In this document: piece after piece, positions 47,561 through 58,884 of the stretch | Numbering within the stretch: the stretch's first letter is position 1 | Layout of the letters: the number at the start of each line of letters is the position of its first letter | DNA from: Neostapfia colusana | Lineage: Eukaryota; Streptophyta; Magnoliopsida; Poales; Poaceae | Length of the DNA: 64,000 nt | Direction of reading: 5' to 3' | Assembly (NCBI GenBank): GCA_030760725.1 | Contig: JASWHV010000013.1 | Coordinates: forward strand, 41,202,699-41,266,698 | Program-made: the position numbers and the translations under genes | The notes under the pieces: generated by a model | The model's database searches: none | What the model was told of the DNA's origin: nothing | The model's input: the letters and a program-made list of their open reading frames with translations, nothing else

Positions 47561-50500
47561 TTACCGAATATGCGACGTGAAAAAGTCGGGGTAGTTAGTG
47601 CGAAGGAATTCTTCGCTCTCCCATGTCGCTTCGTCCATGGAGTGATTACTCCATAGAACCTTGTAGAACCACAACGTACGGTTGCGTGTGGTTCGGGCCT
47701 TTTCATCAATAATCTGCACCGGTTCCTCCCGATAGGTGAGATCCGGTTGCAGTTCTTCAATGTCTTCCAGCTGAACGGTAGTTGATAGCTTGAGACACTT
47801 CCTCAGCTGGGAAATGTGAAAGACGTCGTGCACACCGGAAAGTGCTTCTGGTAATCTTAGCCGGTATGCCACCGATCCACATCTTTCGGTAATCTGGAAT
47901 GGACCGATGAATCGGGGTGCTAACTTTCGTCTCACCCCAAATCTGTTTACGCCCTTCATTGGAGACACTCGTAGATATACGTGGTCTCCAGCTTCGAATT
48001 GTAACGGACGCCTTCTCCGGTCCGCATACTGTTTCTGTCGGGATTGAGCGGCTTTTAGGTTCGCTTGAATTAATCGAACCTTTTCTTCCGCGTTGTTGAC
48101 AAGATCAATCCCGAAGGTAACCCTCTCGCCAGACTCACACCAATTCAATGGTGTGCGGCATTTTCTCCCGTATAGCGCCTCGTAGGGCGCCATCTTGATG
48201 CTGGCTTGGTACCCATTGTTGTACGAGAACTCGGCTAACGGCAAGTGATCATCCCAGTTCTTGCCGTGGTCGATAGCGCAAGCTCGTAGCATGTCTTCTA
48301 AGATTTGATTTACCCGCTCCGTTTGCCCATCCGTCTGCGGGTGGTAGGCTGAACTACGGATCAGCTTCGTCCCCAAGGCAGCGTGGAGCTGCTCCCAAAA
48401 ACGGGACACAAATAAAGTGCCCCGGTCCGATACGATAGTACGGGGTACGCCGTATAAGCATAGGATCCGTGAGATGTACAGTTCAGCGTACTTCTTGGCG
48501 TTGTAGTTGGTGTTGACCGGGATGAAATGGGCAACTTTGGTGAGCCGATCGACGATCACCCACACAGAATCATGTTTCTGTAAGGTGGTGGGTAAACCGA
48601 CGACGAAATCCATGCTCACGTCCTCCCACTTCCAGGCAGGAATGCCCAGTGGTTGCAGCAGTCCCGGTTTCCGCATGTGGTCTGCCTTCACCCGTCGACA
48701 TGTATCACACTCGGACACGTATTTTGCAGTCTCTCGCTTCATCCGTGTCCACCAAAACTTGCTTCTGAGTTCTTGATACATCTTGTTGCTGCCGGGGTGA
48801 ATAGAAAACTTTGATAAGTGAGCCTCATCAAAGATTTTCTTCCGTAACTCCGGGTTTCGGGGTACGACGATCCGGTCCTTGAACCATAGGACGCCGTCTC
48901 CGTCCTTCCGGAAACATTTCAACTCCCCACTGTCTACACGTCTCCGCAAATGTGATATGCCCTTGTCATTCTTCTGGGCTGCCGCTATCTCTTCACGGAT
49001 GGTGGGGATCAAAGCTAGATTGTAGAGAGCTCCATGTGGAATCACATGTAGTGGTGGTTCGCTCTCTTCCAACGGTGTGATGGTCAGATTATTGACGTGT
49101 GACTTGCGGCTTAGCGCGTCTGCCACAACGTTTGCCTTGCCCGGATGATAATGGATCTCTATCTCGTAATCCTTTATCAGTTCTAACCATCTTCGTTGCC
49201 TCATGTTCAGCTCCTTCTGAGTGAATATGTACTTGAGGCTTTTGTGGTCGGTATATAAATGTACGAGGTTACCGAGTAGGTAGTGCCTCCACATTTTCAG
49301 TGCAAGTACCACGGCAGCGAGCTCCAAGTCGTGAGTTGGATAATTTTGCTCATGATTCCTAAGCTGCCGTGACCCATACGCGACCACCCTTCGGTCTTGC
49401 ATCAACACACATCCGAGCCCAATGCCGGATGCATCGCAGTACACATCGAACGGTTTTGTTGTGTCTGGCTGCGCCAAAACCGGTGCTGATGTCAGGTGCT
49501 TGACTAAAGCCTTGAATGCTGCTTCACATGCTGGACTCCAAACATATTTGGTAGCCTTCTTCAGCAGCTTTGTCATTGGCTTGGCAATCTTCGAGAAGTT
49601 CGGAATGAACCTCCGATAATATCCCGCGAGTCCGAGGAAACTCCGTACCTCATGAACAGTTCTCGGGGATTTCCAATTCAGCACTTGCGTGATTTTGCTC
49701 GGGTCCACAGCGATACCCTCCGCTGAGATGATATGCCCGAGGAAAGGCACTTGCGATATCCAAAACTCGCATTTGCTGAACTTTGCGTATAACTTGTGAT
49801 CCCGCAGCCGTTGCAAGACTATACGCAGATGTTTCTTGTGATCTTCCTCCGACTTGGAATATACCAGGATGTCGTCGATGAAGACCACGACAAACTTGTC
49901 CAGCTCCGGCATGAACACCGAGTTCATTAAGTACATGAAGTGAGCTGGAGCATTGGTGAGGCCAAAGGACATGACCAGGTACTCATAAAGTCCGTACCTT
50001 GTCGAAAAAGCTGTCTTTGGAATGTCCTCAGCCCTGATCTTAATCTGATGGTACCCGGATCTTAAATCCATCTTGGAAAAGACCTTTGCTTCGACCAACT
50101 GATCAAACAACATGTCGATCCGTGGCAACGGGTACTTGTTCTTGATGGTTACGGCATTTAATGGACGGTAGTCCACGCAAAGCCGCAACGTTTCATCCTT
50201 CTTTTTGACAAATAATGCCGAACAGCCCCATGGCGAGGAGCTCGGCCTAATAAAACCCTTCTCCAGAAGGTCCGTGAGCTGAGTCTTCAGTTCAGCCAAC
50301 TCCTTGGGCGCCATCTTGTACGGCCTTCGGGATATTGGCATGGTTCCCGGTGCAAGTTCAATCTTGAACTCCACCTCCCTATCGGGTGGCATCCCCGGCA
50401 AATCATCCGGGAATACATCAGGGAATTCTCGGACCACTGGAATGTCTTCCAATCTGATGGTTGTGGCTTGATAGACACTTGGAAGTTTTATTTCTGGACT

Positions 50501-52117
50501 GTCCAGAAATAATGAGTGAGAACCGTGCACTTCTGAGTTTAAGTGCACGACTCGGAGGACGGTGTCTAAAACAGCGCCGTGGCGGGTTAACCACGACATC
50601 CCTAGGATGACATCGACCTTCTGTCCCTCTAAGATAATGAGAGACGTGGGGTACACTTTACCCGCTAAGCATAATGGTGCTTTGGAGACCATTACGCTTG
50701 CTGAAATCTTCCCACCCGGTGAACAAATTAAATATGGACTATCGGTGGGTAGTATTGGCAAGCTGTGTTTAGCAATGAAAGCTTGGCTAATAAAATTATG
50801 CGTGGCGCCTGAATCAAATAGTACTATAGCGGGATGCTGGTGGAGTTGGAACATACCCGCAAGGATTGGCTCGCCCTCCGGCACGTCCTCAATGGCAAGC
50901 TGGTGGACAGTACCAGGCCTAGGGTTTGCCCGCCGCGCATTAGTAGGGTTCCGGGGTTGATTCCTCCCCGGAAACTGTGGTGCCACTCCGCCGCCTTGCC
51001 TCTCCGGGCAACTGCTCGCGAAGTGTCCTGGACGACCACACTTGTAACATGTGGCCGCTGCTGGTGGAGTACTCGGAGGACGAAAGCCCGGCATGCGTTG
51101 CGGAGGTGCAAACGCACGCGGCATCGCCCGCTGCTGCTGTTGTTGTTGCGGTGGTGCTGGCAGTGCCGGCCGGAATGCCGGTGAAGAATACGGCCGACCG
51201 CGGAACGGCATCGACCGCTGTGGTGGCTGCCAGCGCGGACCTGATGGTGGGCGATTCACCATCCGAAACTTCTGAGAAGGACCGCCTCCTTCTCCGCTGC
51301 TCTGCGGCGCGCTTCGCTTTCGCTCTGCCGCCGCTAACTCCTTGCCGGAGTCTTCCTGAACAATCGCAGCATCAATTATGTCGTTGAGGCTGCCGCGATT
51401 GAACATCGCCAGCTTGTCCTTCAGGAGCGGGTTAAGCCCCTGGTAAAAGTGGTCCCGCCGCTTCTCGTCCGTATCTGCGTGATACGACGCGTAGAGTGCG
51501 AGATCGTTGAACGCTCTGGAGTACTCCAGCGCGTTCCGGCTCCCTTGTTGCAGGTGTAGGAATTCCTGCGTCTTCCTCTTCATCAAACCGGGCGGTATAT
51601 GATAGGCCCGGAAGGCCGTCCGGAACTCCGCCCAGGTCATCACTCGGTCGGTGGGTTGTGAAGCACAAAAGTTGGCCCACCACGCGCTCGCGGATCCTTG
51701 GAGCTGCTGGACCGCGAACTGAGTCTTGCGCTGCTCGCTGATTTGGAGCAGCCCGAACTTCATCTCTATGGCGCGGAGCCAGTTGTCCGCGTCAAGTGGT
51801 TCATCCGCCCTTGAGAATACAGGGGGATGAGTCGCCAGGAAGTCGGAGTAGGAGCTCTGTTGGCGCTCCTCGCGATCTTGACGTCTCTCCGGGCGAGACG
51901 TATTCGCAATTAACGTTTGCAGCAGCTCTGTATGCTGCTGATGTGAACCCGCCATTGCCGCGACAATGTCGGCCAATGTAACCGTTGGCAGTGGCGGTGG
52001 CGGTGTTTGCTGTTGCTGTTGCTGCTGTTGTCCCGAGGAGTCCTCGGGAGGTGGTTGGGAGGTCTCTCCCCCTTGGCTAGTACCTCCAACATCGGGGTTG
52101 GCACGAGTACGCGTCAT
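47561..52117 (-). CDS. Gag-Pol polyprotein of element A (chromovirus)
   Basis: A single frame of 1518 residues from ATG 52117 (MTRTRAN, matching the MVRT start of the B and C gag); a further in-frame ATG ten codons upstream is less likely. Domains: gag with poly-Q near 30-37 and YSDFLATHPPVF near 90; zinc knuckle CX2CX4HX4C at 357-370; protease DSG at 435-437; RT with the FIDD active site at 746-749; RNase H acids D895, E932, D957, D1000; integrase zinc residues H1100, H1107, C1137, C1140 and catalytic D1170, D1231, E1267 (35 between the last two); GPF module near 1400-1409; C-terminal chromodomain-like region about 1460-1510 (DEATWE). All key residues are present and no stop or frameshift is seen. 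It would supply particle, cDNA synthesis and integration functions; chromodomains in this group are thought to steer integration to heterochromatin. Confidence 0.95.
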   Translation of the reverse strand: MTRTRANPDVGGTSQGGETSQPPPEDSSGQQQQQQQQTPPPPLPTVTLADIVAAMAGSHQQHTELLQTLIANTSRPERRQDREERQQSSYSDFLATHPPVFSRADEPLDADNWLRAIEMKFGLLQISEQRKTQFAVQQLQGSASAWWANFCASQPTDRVMTWAEFRTAFRAYHIPPGLMKRKTQEFLHLQQGSRNALEYSRAFNDLALYASYHADTDEKRRDHFYQGLNPLLKDKLAMFNRGSLNDIIDAAIVQEDSGKELAAAERKRSAPQSSGEGGGPSQKFRMVNRPPSGPRWQPPQRSMPFRGRPYSSPAFRPALPAPPQQQQQQRAMPRAFAPPQRMPGFRPPSTPPAAATCYKCGRPGHFASSCPERQGGGVAPQFPGRNQPRNPTNARRANPRPGTVHQLAIEDVPEGEPILAGMFQLHQHPAIVLFDSGATHNFISQAFIAKHSLPILPTDSPYLICSPGGKISASVMVSKAPLCLAGKVYPTSLIILEGQKVDVILGMSWLTRHGAVLDTVLRVVHLNSEVHGSHSLFLDSPEIKLPSVYQATTIRLEDIPVVREFPDVFPDDLPGMPPDREVEFKIELAPGTMPISRRPYKMAPKELAELKTQLTDLLEKGFIRPSSSPWGCSALFVKKKDETLRLCVDYRPLNAVTIKNKYPLPRIDMLFDQLVEAKVFSKMDLRSGYHQIKIRAEDIPKTAFSTRYGLYEYLVMSFGLTNAPAHFMYLMNSVFMPELDKFVVVFIDDILVYSKSEEDHKKHLRIVLQRLRDHKLYAKFSKCEFWISQVPFLGHIISAEGIAVDPSKITQVLNWKSPRTVHEVRSFLGLAGYYRRFIPNFSKIAKPMTKLLKKATKYVWSPACEAAFKALVKHLTSAPVLAQPDTTKPFDVYCDASGIGLGCVLMQDRRVVAYGSRQLRNHEQNYPTHDLELAAVVLALKMWRHYLLGNLVHLYTDHKSLKYIFTQKELNMRQRRWLELIKDYEIEIHYHPGKANVVADALSRKSHVNNLTITPLEESEPPLHVIPHGALYNLALIPTIREEIAAAQKNDKGISHLRRRVDSGELKCFRKDGDGVLWFKDRIVVPRNPELRKKIFDEAHLSKFSIHPGSNKMYQELRSKFWWTRMKRETAKYVSECDTCRRVKADHMRKPGLLQPLGIPAWKWEDVSMDFVVGLPTTLQKHDSVWVIVDRLTKVAHFIPVNTNYNAKKYAELYISRILCLYGVPRTIVSDRGTLFVSRFWEQLHAALGTKLIRSSAYHPQTDGQTERVNQILEDMLRACAIDHGKNWDDHLPLAEFSYNNGYQASIKMAPYEALYGRKCRTPLNWCESGERVTFGIDLVNNAEEKVRLIQANLKAAQSRQKQYADRRRRPLQFEAGDHVYLRVSPMKGVNRFGVRRKLAPRFIGPFQITERCGSVAYRLRLPEALSGVHDVFHISQLRKCLKLSTTVQLEDIEELQPDLTYREEPVQIIDEKARTTRNRTLWFYKVLWSNHSMDEATWESEEFLRTNYPDFFTSHIR

Positions 52118-52389
52118 TCTGAAATTCAACACAGCAGCAATTAGCACATGTCTTTCTCAAAATTCCATAAACAGCAGTAAGTATTGAAGCGACGCATGAT
52201 CAGCTTGCACAACATTCACATATATTGATAAAGCATAAACTTTATACAAGATACATTATTCTCGGATCTCCGAGAAGTCGTGCTCATGTCGTCACTACCT
52301 ATACATACGCTACTGTCTACACGACATGTCACCGATTACAAAAGTTGGGTTACGCTACCCTAGCTGCCCTACTTGGCAACCGTAACCCC

Positions 52390-53334
52390 CTACTCGGAGT
52401 AGAACTCGACCTCCTGTGGGTCGTCCTCCTCCGGTACCTCTGCTGGTGGCTCGGGGTCTACCACCTCTTCTCCCATTCCAGGTTCTCCCATGGCTGGAAG
52501 ACCCAAGACTACCGGTACGCCCAATACCGGGGGCACGAGGTCCTGCAATGCATGCACCTCGTCCATAGCCTGGTTGTAGTCCTCTTCCCAGCCTTGTCCT
52601 TCCTCAATAGCGTCGTCCCGCTCTTGAGCAAGGTCCTCATTCTGCTGGGTTAGGGTCTGCACCAGCTCTTGCAACGCCGCAATGTCAACACGGCTCTTCT
52701 TCTTTGGCTTCTTCAGACGACGCAACTGATTGTGTTGTTCATTCAGTCGCTTGATCGTCGGAAGGAGCACATTGCGGAGTGCACTGTGAGCACTCTCAAA
52801 ATGATCTCCACGGCTTGTGCTCTCCTTGAGCTTGGTGGCGAGATGCTCCGTATGAACAGCTTGGCTGTCCATCACAGCGTTTCCCGCCCTCATTTGGAGG
52901 CTGAGATTTGCCTCCGCGGGGTTGTACCTTGGGCAACTCGGGTTTGTTGCCTCTAGGTACCTCTCTTCCCACACATGCTGAGCTCGTCCCTCCACCGGAA
53001 CGAGTGCGTATGGAGTTCCCTCCATAGCCTGTACGTGTAGTTGGCAGAAACGTGACATAGTGTCACGGGCTGCCACTTGCCACATCCCTTCCGGTTGTCT
53101 TCCTCTCACCGTGACGGTGAATGGCACCCAACCGGGTGGCGTAGGCCCTGCAGGAACCTCGACATGGATCGTCCACGTCTTGTTCCCCTCTTCGCCTTCT
53201 TCCTTGGCGAAGTATTGCGGCATCTGGTTGTACCCGAAATATTGGAGCATTAGCCACAATGCTCCCGGGTAGCCGCTACGGTCAGAGCAGTGGGAAACTA
53301 CCCACCCGTTCTCCAACCGTTTATCTGCTGCCAT
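52390..53334 (-). CDS. Extra ORF upstream of gag in element A (unknown protein)
   Basis: 314 residues, same strand as gag-pol, between the primer site and gag, ending 272 bp before the gag ATG. I do not recognise a named domain. Residues 1-40 hold a tryptophan/tyrosine-rich start (WVVSHCSDRSGYPGALWLML). About 50-125 may form a globular part. 205-215 is a basic, nuclear-signal-like patch (RRLKKPKKKSR). 215-265 looks like a coiled coil (LQELVQTLTQQNEDLAQERD). The tail from about 286 is acidic. The codon pattern is open and clean in a very young element. Extra ORFs before gag are known in some plant LTR elements such as the Tat/Ogre group. A structural or RNA-binding helper is possible but unproven. 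The leaders of C and F lack it. Confidence 0.75.
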   Translation of the reverse strand: MAADKRLENGWVVSHCSDRSGYPGALWLMLQYFGYNQMPQYFAKEEGEEGNKTWTIHVEVPAGPTPPGWVPFTVTVRGRQPEGMWQVAARDTMSRFCQLHVQAMEGTPYALVPVEGRAQHVWEERYLEATNPSCPRYNPAEANLSLQMRAGNAVMDSQAVHTEHLATKLKESTSRGDHFESAHSALRNVLLPTIKRLNEQHNQLRRLKKPKKKSRVDIAALQELVQTLTQQNEDLAQERDDAIEEGQGWEEDYNQAMDEVHALQDLVPPVLGVPVVLGLPAMGEPGMGEEVVDPEPPAEVPEEDDPQEVEFYSE

Positions 53335-54818
53335 CTGTAAAAATATATTTGAGAAATGTCAAATATTTATTTAAACAGTAAACCATTGAGTTATAACATA
53401 AGATATGTCATTGAACCCTTAACACTTGGAAACATAGTTCAAATTTTTAAACAAATTTGACTGCTGATCTGCTGTTCCCATGACAGCCCTGACCAGTTTC
53501 CATATCAATCTGATTTAGGCCAGGTTAAAAGCAAAACCAGTCCTGGAGCTCAACATCAAAGTTAAAGTTAACTTCAATAGCTTTCCAGAAAGTATTTGGT
53601 TGGCCTAAGATCTGCTCTGGTTCAAAAGTTATGAGATGTCAAAGTTAACAGAATTTCTGGGAACAATTGGACAGCACCTCCCTGCCTTAGGTACTGATTT
53701 GATCCAAGAATTCCAGTTAATTCTGTTCCTAATCTGACAAAACTTTCTGTTACAAAGTTGTAACCCATCTCATAAGCTTCCCAGAACCACCTCATTTTCT
53801 ATTTTTGGATTTTTATGCAGGAAGTTATGCTTAATTTACAGAGAGTCTACAGAGAGTCTTTGCTCCGTCCTGTTTTCTGGACAGTTTCAACTCTGCTGCA
53901 TTTTTCGAGTGGTTAAGGGATGAAACACCTCTGGAACTCAACAGAAAAGTTGTAAAGCTCCTCCAAAGCTTTCCAGAAATGTATCATACGACATCAACCT
54001 CGAAAGAACTCAACCTCTAACCTCTGATTAACTTCAGCCTTAATTTAGCTGGAAACAGAGTGCTCTGTCCTTAACATCCTATAAGTTGAAAACTTGTTAG
54101 CTTTGAATATCCTGTTCAAGGGAAGGAGTTACATCAAGTTTTACTACTTTGGATCAAACCTTCAAGTTTTTAAATGAAGTTGTTCATTTAATTGGATGTG
54201 ACGTCGAGGCGTCACCAGATTATGTCGGTACTACGTCCTCACAAAGGAAAAACCTATACCGGACTTAGCCGGCGTCGTTAGTTCAGTGGCACTACTCGTC
54301 ACTCGCACACGGATACTACACGTCTACCGTTTCGTGGTAAGGCTACCTGCAGAAATTCAACCAATCATCGGACTCGGCTGCACACCGAGCCCGGAATCCA
54401 TACAGTTGGTACATCCGGCCGTCATCACTCGCCCGGATGTTCTCAAGCCAAACACGCCTTGAGTTACGTGTTCACGTTTCAGACCACGTGACGGGGTCTC
54501 CCATGTTGCACCACGCACGCCAGGGACAGACGTTGCTCGAATACACCAAACGACATGAAGAGTCGTAGAGGATACTAAAGCGGGTCGGGTTACCTGCCAC
54601 CCGTGGGGCTCCACCCTTCAGCTTGTGCGCACTGGTGGACAGCGCTTACGTGCACCCCCCAAGACATGAACGTCCCGAGATGCACGATTATCCGACATAA
54701 CAAATAGGTTAACAAGCCACTTTCTATATACTAATAACATCCTTATACGGGCTACTAACTCGTTCCTCACTGGATTTTTGAAAAAGAAGACCTTTGTACT
54801 GTGTTAAACCTCAAGCGA
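53335..54818 (-). other. Leader of A between primer site and extra ORF
   Basis: About 1.5 kb. The part next to the primer site matches the D leader. The rest is AT-rich with phrases such as TTTCCAGAA and CAAAGTTAA, similar in style to the C and F leaders. No ORF of note. Confidence 0.6.
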
Positions 54819-54830
54819 GCTCTGATACCA
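54819..54830 (-). other. Primer binding site of A
   Basis: TGGTATCAGAGC on the - strand, three bases inside the 5' LTR. Confidence 0.93.
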
Positions 54831-55064
54831 CGCTGACACGACCCCACTGGTCCTGTCGAGCCAGGATCACGCTGAGGGGTGCTGCGTTGCACAACACCGT
54901 ATAACACACGTCAAAGGTACAAAGCGGAAGCGGAAGCTTTATTACATAAACAAGTTTATTAACATGTTTACATCAAAATAAGTTTAGTCCACACTCGCGG
55001 GCGTAGACTAAGCATCAAGTGCACGTTCAGCCCTCGAACGTGTCCTTGCTAGCACACTCGCACA

Positions 55065-55153
55065 CTAACTCTGCGGCGTGCACGACTCCCACTCGACGGG
55101 GTTCCCCTCCTGGGGTTCCGTCTCCTCTTCGGGAGTCCCTTCCTCATAGAACC
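55065..55153 (-). other. Candidate exon beta in the A 5' LTR
   Basis: Identical to the 3' LTR copy. The stop TAG is at 55065-55067. Confidence 0.5.
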
Positions 55154-56244
55154 CTGCAAAAGCTTCAAACACAAGCAGTGAGCACGAAGGCTCAGCAAGT
55201 CTGACCCGTCTCACCTAAACATGAAACTTCTACATGAGGGTGATGGGTTGCATGAGGTAAAAATCATTTGCAAGGACTCGCCTAATTAGTAGAACCTTAC
55301 TTTCAAGTTTTATCAGCAGGTTGTGGAGAACTTTACGCTAAGGCACATGAGAGAGCCGCAATCAAACAAGAAACGCATTTCTCTCATGTACTTTGCCCAA
55401 AGTTGAAAAGAACTTTAGTTAGCACTAAGCTACAACATATCATTAACAATCAATATCCAACTTTCAATCAGCAACATTTTAACATGTAACTAGCCTGTTC
55501 TTTCTACGTCACGGTACAGTGAACAAGTGGTACTCACTGACCGCGAGGGACGGCGATTATAATCGATTTACACCTGCAGGGTTACCCGAACAACCCGTCA
55601 CGTACGCCCGTACTCGATGTTGCCTACAACAACCATCACGGACGCCGTACGCGACTACCTTTCACCCGTTAGCCAAATATTGAACCGGTCCCATCGTCCC
55701 GAGCAAGAGGTCCCTGCACGCGCATCTCTGTGCCGCCAGCTGATTTACACCTCGAGCTCTCAACCTACCCTCTGAACGACGGGCAATGCCTCAATACCCA
55801 GCTACCCGAGTTACATCAGTTTCCCGGTTCCCATATAGCCGGTAGGTCTTCGGTACTGTTCTAGCTTGTTCAACAGGCCCGCACACGGCTCGGTCCTCAA
55901 TCGACACAAGCGGAGCTACAGCACACAGGCCCCAAAGTCCTGCTGCCCTTACTCTCCGCTCGGTCTCATTTTCTTGCCATGTGTATCATGTGCTATCTCT
56001 ACCCGAGCAATGTGCCTCTAGCCTATTCTCGCGAGTAGTTCCAACTACTCGACTTGTACCGAATCCTACTCTATCCTAGCAATGCAGTGGCTAACGGGGT
56101 TTGCAATCCTAAACCCCAACCCATGGTTTTCTTGGCTATGCAGTGGGGTTTCCAAACAAGACTCTGATGCACAACATAAAGAAAACAAGTATGTGCTCAA
56201 AACAATAAAAATTTATAAAATGGTTAATGCAAACCGGGGCTTGC

Positions 56245-56325
56245 CTTGCTGCTCTTGGTCGTAGGCTAGCTGTTCCTCCGGAGTAACGAAGTCTAGGACT
56301 TCGGGTTCCTCCTCGACCTTAGCGA
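56245..56325 (-). other. Candidate exon alpha in the A 5' LTR
   Basis: Identical to the 3' LTR copy, with the same TAG| and |GCAAGC borders. Confidence 0.5.
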
Positions 56326-58884
56326 CTACATGATAAGAACAATGTATGTATTAATTAAATGCTTTTGTATTAACTTTGAAGTTGTGAAGTCTATAACCTT
56401 TACTAGATAGACCTAATGACTGTGAAACTTTTACTGTGGCTTGGTTACAACCTAAACAGAGACTTGGTCAAGTTTTAGTTGCAGCAAAGCTCATTTGAGC
56501 CCTCCACAAATAATTATGTCCTTGACCTTAATTAAAGGCTTTTAGGGTGTTCTAAGTATTTTCATGAAACAAACTATGACTTTCTGAAAACTAGATTTTC
56601 AGAGGGTTCTAATGGAATTGGTCTCACTTAATTTGGAAGTCTCTAACTAAAGATATGAGCTAAACAATTTCAGAGAAAATTCTGAAAATGTTTCTGAACA
56701 TTTTCTATTTTCTCTGGAACAGTTTTACTAATCACACCATTAGGTGGACTAAATGAGCTCAAATGGATATGAAATTTTTATGGTAGTTCAAGGATATTTT
56801 GGTGAACATCTCAGCAAAATTTCAGGATTTTCCTCCAAATGATTCTCCAGTTAAAATTCCTAACAGTTTAAACTTTAAGGAATTAATTCTGGAGAATTAA
56901 GGAATTTCATGAAGTGACACTTGATTTTCTGGAAAGTACTCAAAGAGCTGAATCCAGCAAAATTTGGTTCACTCAATTTGGAGCTTTCTAGCCAAAGTTA
57001 TAAGGATTTGAAGTTTGAAGGAAATCTGAAAATCGGGGAAAAGTTTAAACTCGCGCGTGGGCCCAGGGGACACGCGTCGCACGCCGAAGCGACAGCACAC
57101 CGCGGCCCACAAGGCTTTTGCGCGCCAGCACACCCGATCCCGGCCGCAGCCGGATCCCGATTCAAAATATCGGCCGCTGACCGCTGGGGTCCACCCCCTT
57201 CTTCAACCTCGCGACACCCGCGCTCCGCCGCCGAGGGACCTCGCCGGAGAGCTCGCCGCCGGCTGCTGTACCGCTTCAAACTTCTTGATTCTGGCCGCCC
57301 CTGCCTACTTTTACTTGGGGAACATGATCCGAGGGTCAGCTGCTCATGACAACGGCCGGAGCATGGTCGGCGACGAGCCGCCATATCGGAACGACTTCGG
57401 CCATGTCGGCTGATGCTCCTAGTGCCTCAGCTACTTGGGAAACCGGTCGGGGAGTATCAGTGGACCTCAGAGAAGGTCGACATGAACTCGGGGCAGCTCG
57501 GGGAAGGCCCGAAATAGGTCCTCACCGTGCGCCCGATACCCCCCGTGCGTTCCGCCATTAGTAGACCTTGAATTACGCCGGGCACAGAAGTTCTCCGGCC
57601 CAGAGTTGTGAAGGCAACTTGTGCGTCACCGTGTCTAGTTCGTGTGGGAGTGGCCTGAGGCCCTCTAATCCTTTCTAGAGCACGAATTAAACAGAATCGT
57701 ACCCGAGGGTCGTTCTGCACACAGAAAGGGGAAAAGTGGAAATTCGCCGCCGGTGAGCAACCACTCGAGCTGTGGCTCGGGGATGAGCAGCACCGATCAC
57801 TTGCGCGTCCAAGGGTGCCTTGGCTCGGGCGTGACAACGCCCAGGTTGGGCTGTCCACGAGAGCCCGAGGTGCGGCGGTTTCCAGTTCCGAGTTTGATCT
57901 TTCGGCACAGCCGATATCACTCGGTTTCAATCGATTTCTATCAATGGGAAGGATGGAGGATGGTTGCTAGTACCTTGCTGGGACCTTGGAATGGAAAGAG
58001 GGAGCTGCGATCGGCTTGATCAAGCAGGAACTCGAGCGCTAGTGATGGCAGTGGGAAAAGCAGTCGCGCACGTCGGTAGCTCGGGGAAATGGTGACTGAG
58101 GCACGCCGGGGAGGGAATAAATAGCTCGGCGGTCTGGGCTCCGGCTTGGGGCACGCAGCAGGAGCTGGCGCCGGCTGCCCCCTTCGGTGGCGCGCGCGCA
58201 CAGCTGCCGGGAACCGACTGAACTGTGGTTCAGTCGGTTTGCTTTGAGGCAGAGGCTGACATGTGGGTCCCACTTCTCTTTTAACCTCTGAAATTTATTC
58301 CTAACAGCTGTGGTAAACAGTGAACCCTATTCTACCCTTGGCAATTCAAATTATTCACCCAAGAGCCATTTGAATTGATCAAAGTTCAAATGAGGTTTGG
58401 TTTGAATGAATTTCAGCACAAGTGCAGTTTGAAATTCAAATAAAGTTTGAATTTCTCCCCCTTAGCTCATGTCAAGATCAACTCCAAATGGAGTGAAAAT
58501 TGGTGTGTGAGCTCACAAAAATGTGCTGAGCAAGAATATGCCTTCCACTTTTAAATTCAGTGGGTGAAAACAGTTTGAATTTGAATATGGTTTCAAACTG
58601 CCCTCTTCCTAACTATACCCAAAATGACCTCAAAAAGGTTTTGAATTTGGGTGGAACTTGGCATGGACATCCTTAGCAAAGTGTAGGAGTTTTCATATGT
58701 CCAGCCCATCTATATCACATGTGGGAAGTACCACTTTTGCAATGTGTGAGTTTGTTCCCTAATGAGCATGTTGATAATTGTTACTTGCTCTTTATTTGTG
58801 TTCATCATTCTTCCTCAAATGAGGTGTGTGGTGTGGTGATGAACACTGCAAATGAGTGTCAAAAACTGAGGCCCTTACATGAAC

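Larger units (their letters stand above)
43447..58879 (-). mobile_element. Element A: complete, young Ty3/Gypsy chromovirus (Tekay/Del-like)
   Basis: 15,433 bp with two 4046-bp LTRs that differ at about five positions by eye, a perfect 5-bp target duplication, primer site, extra leader ORF, intact gag-pol and polypurine tract. At a commonly used grass LTR rate (about 1.3e-8 per site per year) that divergence would mean roughly 50,000 years; the rate and count are approximate. It splits the integrase region of B. It may be capable of movement. Confidence 0.95.
54834..58879 (-). repeat. 5' LTR of A
   Basis: 4046 bp, offset by exactly 11,387 from the 3' copy with no indel. Differences seen: 43926/55313, 43944/55331, 46452/57839, 46579/57966, 46751/58138. 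Beta is at 55065-55153 and alpha at 56245-56325. It is followed by the right TGAAC (58880-58884). Confidence 0.95.

Noticed and set aside
50562..51387. Open frames on the + strand across A gag
   Set aside because: Shadows of the - strand gag-pol frame with low-complexity proline- and glutamine-rich codons.
52008..52031. CTG/TTG repeat as a microsatellite
   Set aside because: It encodes the glutamine run near the start of A gag and is coding sequence.
43447..58879. 4-kb duplication 11,387 bp apart looking like a segmental duplication
   Set aside because: The copies start TG, end CA, enclose a primer site and polypurine tract, and are bounded by TGAAC. They are the two LTRs of A.
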